A stretch of DNA of 55,082 nt from Candidatus Intestinimonas stercoravium (GCA_019117605.1 DWZK01000101.1:1-55082), one strand, 5' to 3'. Shown: positions 1-8,187, numbered from the stretch's first letter. Notes: generated from the letters alone by a model not told the origin. Made by a program: numbers and translations.

Positions 1-1295
1 ACGAAGAACACGCCCAGCAGCGCGATGAGGATGGGGGCGACGAGGGAGACCCAGAATACGGGCATATAGGCCTGCTTGTGGGTGAGCTTGCCCATGGAGA
101 GGATGAGGACGACGAAGGAGTTCCAGGGGACGGTGTCGAAGCCTCCGGAGGCGGTGGTGACCACCCTGTGGATCCACTCGGGGTCCAGGCCGGCGGCCAG
201 CCAGGCGTCGCTGAACATCTCCAGGGTCATGGCGATGGCGCCGGAGGCGGAGCCGCAGATCAGGGCCATGATGTTGGTGATGCCCACCACGGAGAAGGCG
301 GTGGCCACCTTGGAGGTGCTGGTGAAGTTCAGCAGGCTGTCCCGGATCACGGTGAAGGCGTCGGTGCTGGAGACCACCTGGGCGATGCCCACCACGGCGG
401 TGACCATGATGAGGGGCATGACGCCGTTGGCGAAGCCCTCGTTGAGGGTGGGGACCATCTTGCCGGTGGGGATGTTGCGGTAGAAGAGGATGATGCACAG
501 GATGACGCTGACGCCCAGGCCGTAGATGGGCTGGAGCTTGGCGAAGTTGATGAGCAGCACGCCGGCCAGGATGGGGATGACGGCGGCCACCATGGAGGGG
601 GCGCTCTCATAGTTGACGGCGGCGTCCGACTCATCCACAGGGGGCAGGGAGTCCCGCTTCCACGCCACCTTCTGGGCACGCTTGAGCTCCCAGACGAAGT
701 AGACGCCGCAGATGGCGAAGTAGGCCACGGTGAACACGGTGCCCATCACCGGGGCGGCCATCAGGTCGGTGCCCAGGACCTGGGTGGGGATGATGTTGTG
801 GCTCTGGAGGCCGCCGGGGGTCATGAGCTCCGGCCCGATGATGGGCACGATGGTGATGGCGGGCCACATGTACCAGGGGGTGTGGGTCTCTCTGAAGATA
901 GGCTTGGCCAGGGGCAGCAGGACGAAGCAGATGACGAACGTGGAGATGCCGCCGTACTCCAGGATGGCGGCCACGGCGATATAGCCCACCAGGGCGAACT
1001 TGGTGCCGCACTTGTCCACCACGGTCTTGCCGATCTTCCAGGCGGCGCCGCTGGAGTCGTACAGCTTGCCCAGCATGGCGCCCTCGCAGAACAGGATGAA
1101 GTAGTTGGCGGCGTAAGAGGTGAAGCTGCTGACGTAGTTCACCGTCAGGGCCTCGTACAGGTCCATCCCGTTGGTCAGCGCGATGATGATGGCGCTGATC
1201 ACGCTGCTGTACAGGATGCTCCACCCCTTGTACACCGCCACGGTCAGGAACACCAGCGCGGCGATGATGCCCGCCAGTCCGATACCAAAGGACAT
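1..1295 (-). CDS. GntP-family organic acid permease (3' end outside window)
   Basis: Inner-membrane secondary transporter of the gluconate/GntP type, which usually imports hydroxy- or keto-acids by proton symport. The 431 codons present form about a dozen hydrophobic segments with GntP-like stretches such as GGLQSHNIIPT and ASGGFDTVPWNS. The family is about 440-450 residues, so only a few residues are missing. The ATG at 1295 follows GGAGGAG at good spacing. It lies 71 bp downstream of the beta-keto acid cleavage gene on the same strand, so the two probably share the sigma-54 promoter near 2333. Two paralogues sit at 24734 and 28559. The substrate cannot be read from sequence, but the partner enzyme suggests a beta-keto acid or its precursor. 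Confidence 0.9.
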   Translation of the reverse strand, partial: MSFGIGLAGIIAALVFLTVAVYKGWSILYSSVISAIIIALTNGMDLYEALTVNYVSSFTSYAANYFILFCEGAMLGKLYDSSGAAWKIGKTVVDKCGTKFALVGYIAVAAILEYGGISTFVICFVLLPLAKPIFRETHTPWYMWPAITIVPIIGPELMTPGGLQSHNIIPTQVLGTDLMAAPVMGTVFTVAYFAICGVYFVWELKRAQKVAWKRDSLPPVDESDAAVNYESAPSMVAAVIPILAGVLLINFAKLQPIYGLGVSVILCIILFYRNIPTGKMVPTLNEGFANGVMPLIMVTAVVGIAQVVSSTDAFTVIRDSLLNFTSTSKVATAFSVVGITNIMALICGSASGAIAMTLEMFSDAWLAAGLDPEWIHRVVTTASGGFDTVPWNSFVVLILSMGKLTHKQAYMPVFWVSLVAPILIALLGVFF

Positions 1296-1366
1296 ACGCT
1301 CTCCTCCTTAAAATGATCTCTCTGTCAGGTCTCCGGCGCGGCGTCATCCGCCGCGCCGGGACGGTC

Positions 1367-2215
1367 TCAAGTCAGGCTCAGGATCTCCCGGGCCTCGGCG
1401 GGAGTGGCCACCTCATAGCCGTACTCCTCGATGACCCGGCGGGCCCGGGCGATGAGCTGCATGTTGCTCTCGGCCAGCACGCCCTTCTTGTACATCACGT
1501 TGTCCTCCATGCCCACGCGGATGTGTCCGCCCGCGGCGATGGCGGCGTACATGACCTCCATGGCGCCCTTGCCCACGCCGAAGGCGCTCCAGGTGGAGCC
1601 GGGGGCCACCCGCTCCAGGGTGCTCTTCATGAACACCAGGTCCTCCACCGTGGCTCCGATGCCGCCGGCGCAGCCCATGCAGAACTGGAAGTGCAGGGGG
1701 GCCTTCAGGATGCCTTTCTTCACATAGTAGCCCGCGTCGTGGATCATGCCGGGGTCGAAGACCTCGATCTCCGGCTTCACTCCCGCCTCCTGCATGGCCA
1801 GGCCCATCTTCTCCAGGAAGGGCGGGTTGTTGTTGAAGATGCCCATGTGCATCCAGTTCATGGTGCCGCAGTCGAAGCTGGCCATCTCGGGCTTGAGGGT
1901 CTTGAAGGGCGCCATCCGGGCCTCCTCGGAGTTGGCGATGCCTCCGGCGGCGGTGAGGTTCAGGATGATGTCGCAGTCCGGGTGGTCTCCCCGGAGGGTG
2001 TCGATCACCTTCTTGAAGGTCTCCACCTTCATGGAGTCGTTCCCCTCCTCGTCCCGGACGTGGATATGGGCCACCGACGCGCCGATCTTCCAGCACTGGT
2101 AGATCTCCTCGGCGATCTCATCGGGCTGCAGGGGCACGTTGGGGTTGTTCTCCTTCTTGGGCCAGGCTCCGGTGGTGGCAACGGTGATGATGCGCTTGTT
2201 CTTCAGGTCGGACAT
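1367..2215 (-). CDS. Beta-keto acid cleavage enzyme (BKACE/DUF849 family)
   Basis: Zn-dependent enzyme that condenses a beta-keto acid with acetyl-CoA to give acetoacetate plus a new acyl-CoA. The best-known member is Kce of lysine fermentation. The 282-residue length is typical. The metal-binding HIHVRD motif is at residues 50-55, with later GMEDN and FGVGKG motifs as in the family. The ATG at 2215 is preceded by GGAGAAAGGA. It is the first gene after a sigma-54 promoter and is followed by a GntP permease, so it probably acts on an imported acid. No kamA/kal/kdd lysine-fermentation partners are visible, so the specific substrate is open. Confidence 0.9.
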   Translation of the reverse strand: MSDLKNKRIITVATTGAWPKKENNPNVPLQPDEIAEEIYQCWKIGASVAHIHVRDEEGNDSMKVETFKKVIDTLRGDHPDCDIILNLTAAGGIANSEEARMAPFKTLKPEMASFDCGTMNWMHMGIFNNNPPFLEKMGLAMQEAGVKPEIEVFDPGMIHDAGYYVKKGILKAPLHFQFCMGCAGGIGATVEDLVFMKSTLERVAPGSTWSAFGVGKGAMEVMYAAIAAGGHIRVGMEDNVMYKKGVLAESNMQLIARARRVIEEYGYEVATPAEAREILSLT

Positions 2216-2325
2216 ATCGATCTTCCTTTCTCCGGTCTCCTCCGGCAGGTCTTTGACGGTCTCTCTTGCGGATCGGGGCCCAGGGCCGGCCGCACCGGCC
2301 TCCCTGTCCTTTGCCCTTGTATAAA

Positions 2326-2340
2326 GCAATCCCCGTGCCA
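2326..2340 (-). promoter_or_regulatory. Sigma-54 (-24/-12) promoter of BKACE-GntP operon
   Basis: Minus strand reads TGGCACG-N4-TTGCT, an exact match to the RpoN consensus, with 10 bp between the invariant GG (2339-2338) and GC (2327-2326). Transcription should begin near 2315, about 100 nt before the BKACE start. The adjacent gene encodes a sigma-54 activator. Confidence 0.92.
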
Positions 2341-2412
2341 GATCTTCCGCCCCATCTCCTTGGGCTTTCCTCCAAAGATCCTCCCCCTGTTTTTGTCTGT
2401 TCTGCCCAATAT

Positions 2413-2471
2413 AGTCTCGATCTTGAGGATCCGATGTCTCCCGCGAAAGAATGTGTCTCAATTTTGAGACA
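2413..2471. promoter_or_regulatory. Twin upstream activator sites for sigma-54 regulator
   Basis: A perfect dyad TGTCTCA-ATTT-TGAGACA lies at 2454-2471. A degenerate copy sharing GTCTC and TTGAG lies at 2413-2430. The centres are 41 bp apart, about four helical turns, and 80-125 bp upstream of the -24/-12 promoter. This is the usual position for enhancer-binding protein sites. Binding by the neighbouring activator is inferred. Confidence 0.75.
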
Positions 2472-2484
2472 AGCGGATGAAAAG

Positions 2485-2518
2485 CGCCCCCGGCATGGCT
2501 CGCGCCATGCCGGGGGCG
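2485..2518 (-). terminator. Terminator of sigma-54 activator gene
   Basis: A 14-bp GC-rich stem (2485-2498 with 2505-2518) with a 6-nt loop. On the minus strand it is followed by GCTTTT. It lies 16 bp after the activator stop codon and separates that gene from the BKACE promoter. Confidence 0.8.
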
Positions 2519-2534
2519 TGATATGCGCCTGCGG

Positions 2535-3929
2535 TCAGCGGTAGGAGGGCCCGTGTCCCAGGCCGTACTTGCCGATCTTCTTGTAGAGGACGCTCCGATG
2601 GATGCCCAGGAGCTCCGCCGCCCGGGCCACCTCTCCGCCGCAGGCGTCCAGGGCGGCCCGGATCTGGGCCTCCTCCGCCCGCTCCAGCACCGCCTTGAGG
2701 GGCAGGGAGAGGTCCGCCGCCGTGTGCGCCCTCTGGGCGGGCTCCTGAGCGGGTGGGGCCGCGGCGGGGAGGAAGGGCTCGTCCCCGGTGATGACATAGT
2801 TCTCGATCGTGTTCCGTAGCTCCCGGATGTTCCCCGGCCAGGGATAGCGCCGGAGCCGCTCCGCCATCTCCTGCGGGAGCGCCCGCTGGATGCGGTGCTT
2901 CCGGCAGAAGATCTTCAGGAAGTGCCCGGCCAGGGCCTCGATGTCCAGGGGCCGCTCCCGCAGGGGCGGGACCGACACCGGCACCACGCACAGCCGGTAG
3001 TACAGGTCGTCCCGGAACTCCTTGGCCGCCACCATGGCCTTCAGGTCCCGGTTGGTGGCGGCGATGATGCGCACGTCCGCCTTTTGGACCTGGCTGCCCC
3101 CCACCCGCATGAACTCGCCGGTCTCCAGCACCCGAAGGAGCTTGGACTGGGCCACCAGGGAGAGCTCTCCCACCTCGTCCAGGAAGATGGTGCCCCCGTC
3201 GGCCAGCTCGAAGAGGCCCGGCTTCCCCTCCCGCCGGGCGCCGGTGAAGGCCCCCTTCTCATAGCCGAAGAGCTCGGACTCGATGAGGTCGTTGGGGATG
3301 GCGGCGCAGTTCACCGACAGGAAGGCGCCGCCGCTGCGGCGGCTGTTCTGCCGGACGAAGTTGGCCAGCACCTCCTTGCCGGTGCCCGACTCCCCGGTGA
3401 GGAGGACAGTGACATCGGAGGCGGCGTATTTCTTCAGCGCCTCCACGATCCGCGCCATCCCGGGGTCCCGGGCGATCAAAGTAGGGGCAGGCCCCTCCGA
3501 CCGGGTGAGCATCTGCTGGAACAGGGTCCGGTACCGGTCCAGCTCCTTCTGCTGGGCCAGGATGGTGCCCACCTCATCGCTGCGGGTGACCACCATCTCG
3601 ATCCCTCCCCGCCGGTCCGGCACGGGGATGGAGGTGGTGGCGATCTCCTCTCCCAGGTTGTTCCGGTACACCGCGAAGGCCTTCTTCCCGCTCTCGATGG
3701 CGTCTGCGCTGGAGGAGTGGCTGGTGTACCCCTTTTCATGGAGCTGATAGACGTCCATCCGCCGCAGCTCCTCGAAGGAGCAGTTGAGGGCCCGTTCCGC
3801 CGCGTCGTTGGCGTACAGGATCTGTCCCCGGCCGTCGGTGACGAAGATATTGGAGTTACAGTGGTTCAAAATGGTGTCGTACTGCCTGACCGTCAGCCGG
3901 GCCAGTGAGATCCGTTTCTCCTGTTCCAT
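2535..3929 (-). CDS. PAS-containing sigma-54-dependent transcriptional activator
   Basis: Enhancer-binding protein of 464 residues. It has an N-terminal PAS sensor (about 15-120), then an AAA+ domain with Walker A GESGTGKE (179-186), the sigma-54 contact loop GAFTGA (226-231) and Walker B GGTIFLDE (245-252), and a C-terminal Fis-type helix-turn-helix (about 415-458). There is no receiver domain, so activation is likely by a small ligand at the PAS domain rather than phosphorylation. The ATG follows a GAGAGGA-type site. Its own promoter is sigma-A-like (3987-4015). The next operon has a sigma-54 promoter and paired dyads, so it most likely activates the BKACE-permease operon in response to that pathway's substrate. 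Confidence 0.93.
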   Translation of the reverse strand: MEQEKRISLARLTVRQYDTILNHCNSNIFVTDGRGQILYANDAAERALNCSFEELRRMDVYQLHEKGYTSHSSSADAIESGKKAFAVYRNNLGEEIATTSIPVPDRRGGIEMVVTRSDEVGTILAQQKELDRYRTLFQQMLTRSEGPAPTLIARDPGMARIVEALKKYAASDVTVLLTGESGTGKEVLANFVRQNSRRSGGAFLSVNCAAIPNDLIESELFGYEKGAFTGARREGKPGLFELADGGTIFLDEVGELSLVAQSKLLRVLETGEFMRVGGSQVQKADVRIIAATNRDLKAMVAAKEFRDDLYYRLCVVPVSVPPLRERPLDIEALAGHFLKIFCRKHRIQRALPQEMAERLRRYPWPGNIRELRNTIENYVITGDEPFLPAAAPPAQEPAQRAHTAADLSLPLKAVLERAEEAQIRAALDACGGEVARAAELLGIHRSVLYKKIGKYGLGHGPSYR

Positions 3930-3986
3930 CTCTCGTCCTCTCCTCTCTTTCCCGCCGTTCCCGGTCGTTGTCCATCATATTTGTTC

Positions 3987-4015
3987 ATTATATCAGAGAG
4001 AAGGGCGGATGTGGA
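3987..4015 (-). promoter_or_regulatory. Sigma-A promoter of the sigma-54 activator
   Basis: Minus strand TCCACA-N17-TATAAT, 58 bp upstream of the activator start codon. The -10 is perfect and the -35 matches 4/6. Confidence 0.6.
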
Positions 4016-4043
4016 GATTTTTTCGGTCACTTCGCGGCAAAAA

Positions 4044-4069
4044 GCCGGCCCCGGAGCCCCGGGGCCGGC
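4044..4069 (-). terminator. Terminator of opu operon
   Basis: An 11-bp stem GCCGGCCCCGG / CCGGGGCCGGC with a 4-nt loop, followed on the minus strand by TTTTT, 16 bp past the opuAA stop. Confidence 0.85.
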
Positions 4070-4084
4070 TGTCATTGGGCCGGT

Positions 4085-5260
4085 CTAGATGAGGGAGGCC
4101 AGCACGCTGGCCTTGGTGACGATGCCCTTGAGCTGTCCATCCTCGTCCACCGCCGCCAGAGGGTAGGCTGCCTCGGCGGCCAGGGGCATGACGTCGGCCA
4201 CCAGGGCGTCGGGAGAGGTGGTGGGCACCTGGGACTGGATCACGTCCCGGATGGCGAGGCCCTCCTTCTGGGCCCGGATGGCCTCCTGGATGGTGAGGAT
4301 CCCCGCCAGGCGCAGCCGCTCATCCACCACATAGACGGTGGACAGGGCGTTCTTCCGCATCTGCTCGATGGCCTGGGCGGGCCCGTCGGTGAGCTTGGTG
4401 AGGCTGGTGGGGGTGATCATGATGTTGCGGACAGTGAGCACCTTGGACTTGTCGGCGCTGCCGATGAAGGCCCGGACGTAGTCGTCGGCTGGGCGGGCGC
4501 TCATGTCCTGGGGGGTGTCCACCTGGACGATCTGGCCGTCCCGCATGATGGCCACCTGATCCCCCAGCTTGAAGGCCTCGTCGATGTCGTGAGTGATGAA
4601 GATCACCGTCTTCTGGAGCTTCCCCTGGATCTGGAGGAGCTCGAACTGCATATCCCGCCGGACCAGGGGGTCCAGGGCGGAGAAGGGCTCATCCATCAGC
4701 AGGACCTCCGGGTCGTTGGCCAGGGCCCGGGCGATGCCCACCCGCTGCCGCATACCGCCGGAGAGCTGGGCGCAGGACTGGTGCTCCCAGCCGGACAGGC
4801 CCACCATGGCCAGGACCTCGGCGGCCCGGGCCTCCCGCTCCTCCCGGGGGACCCCCTTCACCTCCAGGCCGTAGGCCACGTTGCTCAGCACGTCCCGGTG
4901 GCTCATGAGGCCGAAGGACTGGAACACCATGGAGATCTTGTTCCGGCGGAACGCCAGCAGCTCTTTCTTGTTCATCTCCGCCAGGTCCCGCCCCTCGAAG
5001 TACACCTTCCCGGAGGTGGGCCGGTTGAGCTGGTTGAAGCAGCGGACCATGGTGGACTTGCCCGAGCCGGACAGGCCGATGATCACGAAGATCTTCCCCC
5101 TGGGGATCTCCAGGTCCACGTCCCACAAAGCCACGGTGACCCCGGTCTTTTTGTACACCTCGTCCTTGGTGGCGCCGGCCTCCATGAGCTTGGCCGCCTC
5201 CGCCTTGTTGAGGCCGTAGAGCTTGGAGACGTGCTCCACGCGAATGATGGTATCTTCCAC
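4085..5260 (-). CDS. opuAA: Glycine betaine/proline ABC transporter ATP-binding protein
   Basis: ATPase of the OpuA/ProU osmoprotectant importer. The 391 residues carry Walker A GLSGSGKST (62-70), signature LSGGMRQR, Walker B VLLMDEPF and H-loop FITHD. Two CBS repeats follow at the C terminus (about 275-391), matching OpuAA/ProV, where CBS domains gate transport by ionic strength. The start is GTG at 5260: AAGGGGG lies 8 nt upstream, and an earlier GTG at 5277 would overlap the permease. It is the last gene of opuAC-opuAB-opuAA, 14 bp after opuAB, with a terminator immediately after. Confidence 0.95.
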   Translation of the reverse strand: MEDTIIRVEHVSKLYGLNKAEAAKLMEAGATKDEVYKKTGVTVALWDVDLEIPRGKIFVIIGLSGSGKSTMVRCFNQLNRPTSGKVYFEGRDLAEMNKKELLAFRRNKISMVFQSFGLMSHRDVLSNVAYGLEVKGVPREEREARAAEVLAMVGLSGWEHQSCAQLSGGMRQRVGIARALANDPEVLLMDEPFSALDPLVRRDMQFELLQIQGKLQKTVIFITHDIDEAFKLGDQVAIMRDGQIVQVDTPQDMSARPADDYVRAFIGSADKSKVLTVRNIMITPTSLTKLTDGPAQAIEQMRKNALSTVYVVDERLRLAGILTIQEAIRAQKEGLAIRDVIQSQVPTTSPDALVADVMPLAAEAAYPLAAVDEDGQLKGIVTKASVLASLI

Positions 5261-5274
5261 AGCCGCCGCCCCCT

Positions 5275-6153
5275 TCACTGTTCCTTGCCGCCCCCGGGGC
5301 CTTTCTTCCGGTCGGAGAACCAGCCCTGGGTCAGCCGGTCCAGGATGATGGCCAGGACCACCACGCTGGCCCCCGCCAGCAGTCCCCGGCCGATCTGGAT
5401 CCGGTTCACGGCGTTGATGACTTCCATGCCCAGGCCCCGGGCCCCGATCATGGAGCAGGTCACCACCATGGCCATGGCCATCATGATGGTCTGGTTCACG
5501 CCGGTCATGATGGTGGGGAGGGCCTGTGGGATCTGGACCTTGAACATGGCCTGCCACTTGGTGGAGCCGAAGGACTTGGCCGCCTCCACCACCTCCCGGT
5601 CCACCTGCCGGATGCCCAGGCTGGTGAGCCGGATCACCGGCACGATGGCGTAGATCACCGTGGCGATCACCGCCGGGGCGTTGCCGGTGCCGAAGAGGAT
5701 CATGGCGGGGATGAGGTAGACGAAGACCGGCATGGTCTGCATGGTGTCCAGCACCGGGCGCACCACCCGGTTGGCCCGGTCGGAGCCGGAGAGGAGGATC
5801 CCGACCGGCAGGCCCAACACCAGGGAGATGAGCACGCTGGCGATGACGATGGAGAGGGTGATGAGCATCATCTCCCAGTAGCCCACCGCCCCCACCAGGG
5901 CGAAGAGCGCCCCGTAGAGCACACCGCTGCGCAGGCGGCCCCGGGCCTTCCAGCCCAGCGCCACCACCAGCAGCACCAGCAGAGGCCAGGGCACATGGCT
6001 CAGCAGCCAGTCGATCCCGTTCACCAGGCCGCCCAGGCCGTCGGTGATGGCGTCCAGCACGCCCCCCGCCCACACGGCGAAGCCCCGTACCGCGCTGTCG
6101 ATGGCGTCGGTGTCGATATCCAGCAGCTCTGGGAATTCAAACAGCCAGTCCAT
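5275..6153 (-). CDS. opuAB: Glycine betaine/proline ABC transporter permease
   Basis: Membrane subunit of the OpuA/ProU importer, 292 residues. A hydrophilic N-terminal segment is followed by about six to seven membrane spans. The EAA-type coupling loop reads EVVEAAKSFGSTKWQAMFKV. The family motif DTMQTMPVFVYLIP is present. The ATG at 6153 is preferred over GTG at 6162 because GAGG lies 8 nt upstream of the ATG. It lies between the binding-protein gene (39 bp gap) and the ATPase, so the operon is complete. Confidence 0.95.
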   Translation of the reverse strand: MDWLFEFPELLDIDTDAIDSAVRGFAVWAGGVLDAITDGLGGLVNGIDWLLSHVPWPLLVLLVVALGWKARGRLRSGVLYGALFALVGAVGYWEMMLITLSIVIASVLISLVLGLPVGILLSGSDRANRVVRPVLDTMQTMPVFVYLIPAMILFGTGNAPAVIATVIYAIVPVIRLTSLGIRQVDREVVEAAKSFGSTKWQAMFKVQIPQALPTIMTGVNQTIMMAMAMVVTCSMIGARGLGMEVINAVNRIQIGRGLLAGASVVVLAIILDRLTQGWFSDRKKGPGGGKEQ

Positions 6154-6192
6154 TCCGCACACCTCGCTTCTTCATAGATCGCTCCGGGCCCC

Positions 6193-7176
6193 TCACAGGG
6201 CGGAGCGCAGGGCCTCGGCCTGGTCCTCGGGGAGCCACTGGTCGATCAGCTCCGGGTGGGCCTCGGTGAGGAGCCACCGGGCCACCTCCGTATAGTCGTC
6301 CTCCCCCGTGTCCTGCATATAGGCCAGGGCCTCGCTGATGATGGCGGAGGTCATGTGGAAGTTGGAGAGGAACTGGCAGTACTCCGGGTCCGAGGCCGCG
6401 AAATCGTTGCTCACCGCCACGGTGACGGTGACCGCCGGGCAGGCTCCCAGTCCCTCCTGGAAGCCCTCGGGGTCGTAGGGATCGTCCTCCAGGAGCACCA
6501 TGTCGTATTTCCCCAGCAGCCAGGTGGGCTCCCAGTAGTAGGCCACGATGGGCACCTGCTCGTCCCAGGCCGAGGAGATCGCCACGTCCAGCACCGCGTT
6601 GCTGCCGCTCTCGAAGTAGTTGTAGTATGCGTCCAGGCCATAGGCCTCCACCTTCTTGGCCATGATCTCGGTGATCTCCCAGCCGGTGATGCCCCCGTAG
6701 ATGATGCCCTTGGAGCTGTCCTCCGGGTCGGGGAAGAGCTCCGGATAGTCCGCCAGGTCCCGCACCGTCTTCAGCTCCGGGTAGGCGTCGGCCACATACC
6801 GGGGGATGTAGAGGCCCTGGAAGTTGTCATCGAAGTTCACCCCCAGCTCTGTGAACTTCCCCGCCTCCAGGTCTGCGGCGTAGGCGGCGATGTTGTCCGT
6901 CCACTCCTCCATATGCACATCGATCTCCCCGGAGAGGAGGGCCTCGTGGAGGATGGGGGTAGAGCCCGGGGTCTCCTGCCATGTATAGCCGAAGACCTCC
7001 TCCGCCACCAGGCCCGCCAGGGCGTTGTTGAGCTTGATGGAATCCCAGCCCACATCGGCGAAGGTGATGGTCGTCTTCTCCTGTCCCTCCCCGCCGGAGG
7101 AGCTGGAGCTGGAGCAGGCGGCGGCGGTCAGCGCCATGCTGGCCGCCAGGATGAGCGCGAACACGTTCTTTTTCAT
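6193..7176 (-). CDS. opuAC: Glycine betaine-binding lipoprotein
   Basis: Substrate-binding protein of the OpuA importer, 327 residues, with a lipoprotein signal (MKKN, hydrophobic core, lipobox ending at Cys21) and a Ser/Gly linker. The mature part has the OpuAC/ProX fold features, including the aromatic-rich YYWEPTW segment that belongs to the betaine-binding cage region. It should be tethered outside the membrane. It is the first gene of the operon. The promoter at 7232-7261 is overlaid by a dyad, and the neighbour at 7373 is a BusR-type repressor. Transcript start to ATG is about 50 nt. Confidence 0.95.
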   Translation of the reverse strand: MKKNVFALILAASMALTAAACSSSSSSGGEGQEKTTITFADVGWDSIKLNNALAGLVAEEVFGYTWQETPGSTPILHEALLSGEIDVHMEEWTDNIAAYAADLEAGKFTELGVNFDDNFQGLYIPRYVADAYPELKTVRDLADYPELFPDPEDSSKGIIYGGITGWEITEIMAKKVEAYGLDAYYNYFESGSNAVLDVAISSAWDEQVPIVAYYWEPTWLLGKYDMVLLEDDPYDPEGFQEGLGACPAVTVTVAVSNDFAASDPEYCQFLSNFHMTSAIISEALAYMQDTGEDDYTEVARWLLTEAHPELIDQWLPEDQAEALRSAL

Positions 7177-7220
7177 AGCAGTATCCTTTCTCCAAAAGCG
7201 GCGGATGCTTCCATCTCTTT

Positions 7221-7261
7221 CTGACAATTTGATTATAGACCTCAAGTTGTCAGTTTGTCCA
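7221..7261 (-). promoter_or_regulatory. opu promoter with overlapping bipartite operator
   Basis: Minus strand TGGACA (7261-7256)-N18-TATAAT (7237-7232). An inverted repeat CTGACAA (7221-7227) / TTGTCAG (7247-7253), extended by TTGA/TCAA inside, flanks the -10. BusR proteins bind bipartite sites at betaine-transporter promoters. Binding here is inferred from the adjacent busR-like gene. Confidence 0.75.
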
Positions 7262-7290
7262 GTAAAATCTTCAAAGTCCTGGAAAAGATC

Positions 7291-7326
7291 AGGGGGCGGG
7301 GACCTGTAGACAGGTCCCCGCCCCCT
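7291..7326 (-). terminator. Terminator of busR-like gene
   Basis: A perfect 16-bp stem (7291-7306 with 7311-7326), 4-nt loop, then CTTTTC on the minus strand. It lies between the repressor gene and the opu promoter, insulating the operon. Confidence 0.8.
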
Positions 7327-7372
7327 GACCGGCGGACAGATGGCCCGGCTCTCCCCATGGTCCGGGCGGCGG

Positions 7373-8002
7373 TCACGTCCCGCTCTCCTCCAGCAGCTCG
7401 GACACCTGGGCCAGATGGGACATCTCGCAGGCCACCACCAATACATCTCCTACGTCCAGCCGGACGCTGGGTCCGGGGGAGAGGAACACGTCCTCTCCCT
7501 TGCGGATGGCCACCACCGTGGCCCCCGTCTTCTGCCGGAAGGCCAGCCCCCCGATGGTCTCGCCGGCGGCGGGGCTGTCCGGCTGGATGGTGAACTCATA
7601 GGTGCGGGACCGGTCGCTGGAGCGGAACCGCTCCCACAGGTCGCCGATCTCGGTGAAGAGCTGGTCGATCTCCCGGTTGAGGGCGTCCCGCTGGGCCACC
7701 TTCTCCCGGAGCTTGGCCTTGAGGGCGTGGAGATCCCGGCTGGTCTGGTGTTCCTGGACGTACTCCACCGCCCGCTTCCGGGAGAGGACCACCGACCCCA
7801 CCTTGGGCTGGATGGACAGGATGCCCAGATCGCTCAGGTGGCCCATGGCCCGGCGGATGGTCTCGGGAGAGACGGCGTACCGGGAGCCCATCAGGGAGCG
7901 CCCGCTGATCCGCTCCCCCTCTCTCAGCTCCCCCGCAGCGATCTGAGCCGCCAGGTCGAAGGCGATCTGGGTGTAGATGGGGGACTGATTGGACTGTTTC
8001 AT
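7373..8002 (-). CDS. busR: BusR-like GntR/RCK_C repressor (predicted c-di-AMP sensor)
   Basis: The 209-residue protein has a GntR-type winged helix (about 1-75, with SRYAVSPETIRRAM as the recognition region), a coiled-coil (about 85-120) and a C-terminal RCK_C/TrkA_C domain (about 135-205). This is the architecture of BusR, the c-di-AMP-dependent repressor of betaine uptake in Lactococcus and Streptococcus. Its position directly upstream of a complete OpuA operon, with a dyad in that promoter, strongly supports the same role: repress betaine import when c-di-AMP is high. Start ATG 8002 follows GAGGAG. Other GntR-RCK_C proteins regulate ion channels, so the ligand remains a prediction. Confidence 0.88.
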   Translation of the reverse strand: MKQSNQSPIYTQIAFDLAAQIAAGELREGERISGRSLMGSRYAVSPETIRRAMGHLSDLGILSIQPKVGSVVLSRKRAVEYVQEHQTSRDLHALKAKLREKVAQRDALNREIDQLFTEIGDLWERFRSSDRSRTYEFTIQPDSPAAGETIGGLAFRQKTGATVVAIRKGEDVFLSPGPSVRLDVGDVLVVACEMSHLAQVSELLEESGT

Positions 8003-8050
8003 AGGGCGCTCCTCATTTCTCGTTCGTAAAGTGAGACGCCGGAAAAAAGC

Positions 8051-8078
8051 GCCGCCGGCCCCCTCTCGGGCCGCCGGC
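8051..8078 (-). terminator. Intrinsic-terminator-like hairpin in busR leader
   Basis: A stem of about 10 bp with one C.C mismatch and a short loop, followed on the minus strand by TTTTTT (8048-8043). It lies between the candidate busR promoter (8108-8137) and the busR start, so it may attenuate busR. It could also be a second terminator for the upstream gene. Confidence 0.6.
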
Positions 8079-8107
8079 AGTCAGAGCTCTTCACGTCGGT
8101 CATAGAT

Positions 8108-8137
8108 AGTGTACTACGCTCCGCCGTACAGTGTCAA
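8108..8137 (-). promoter_or_regulatory. Candidate promoter of busR-like gene
   Basis: Minus strand TTGACA (8137-8132)-N18-TACACT (8113-8108). The -35 is perfect and the -10 is moderate. It would give a leader of about 100 nt. Confidence 0.5.
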
Positions 8138-8144
8138 CCTCTCC

Positions 8145-8187
8145 GGGCGGGGCGCCTTTCCACCGGGCGGGGAAAGGCGCCCCGCCC
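8145..8187 (-). terminator. Hairpin after gene 8200-8748
   Basis: A perfect 17-bp stem (8145-8161 / 8171-8187) with a 9-nt loop, 13 bp after the stop codon at 8200. No T-run follows, so termination strength is uncertain. Confidence 0.55.

Noticed and set aside
78-1316. Long plus-strand open frame rich in His, Gly, Asp and Val opposite the GntP permease
   Set aside because: It is the antisense shadow of a real membrane protein. Low-complexity composition and no ribosome site. The same reasoning removes many similar frames across the window.
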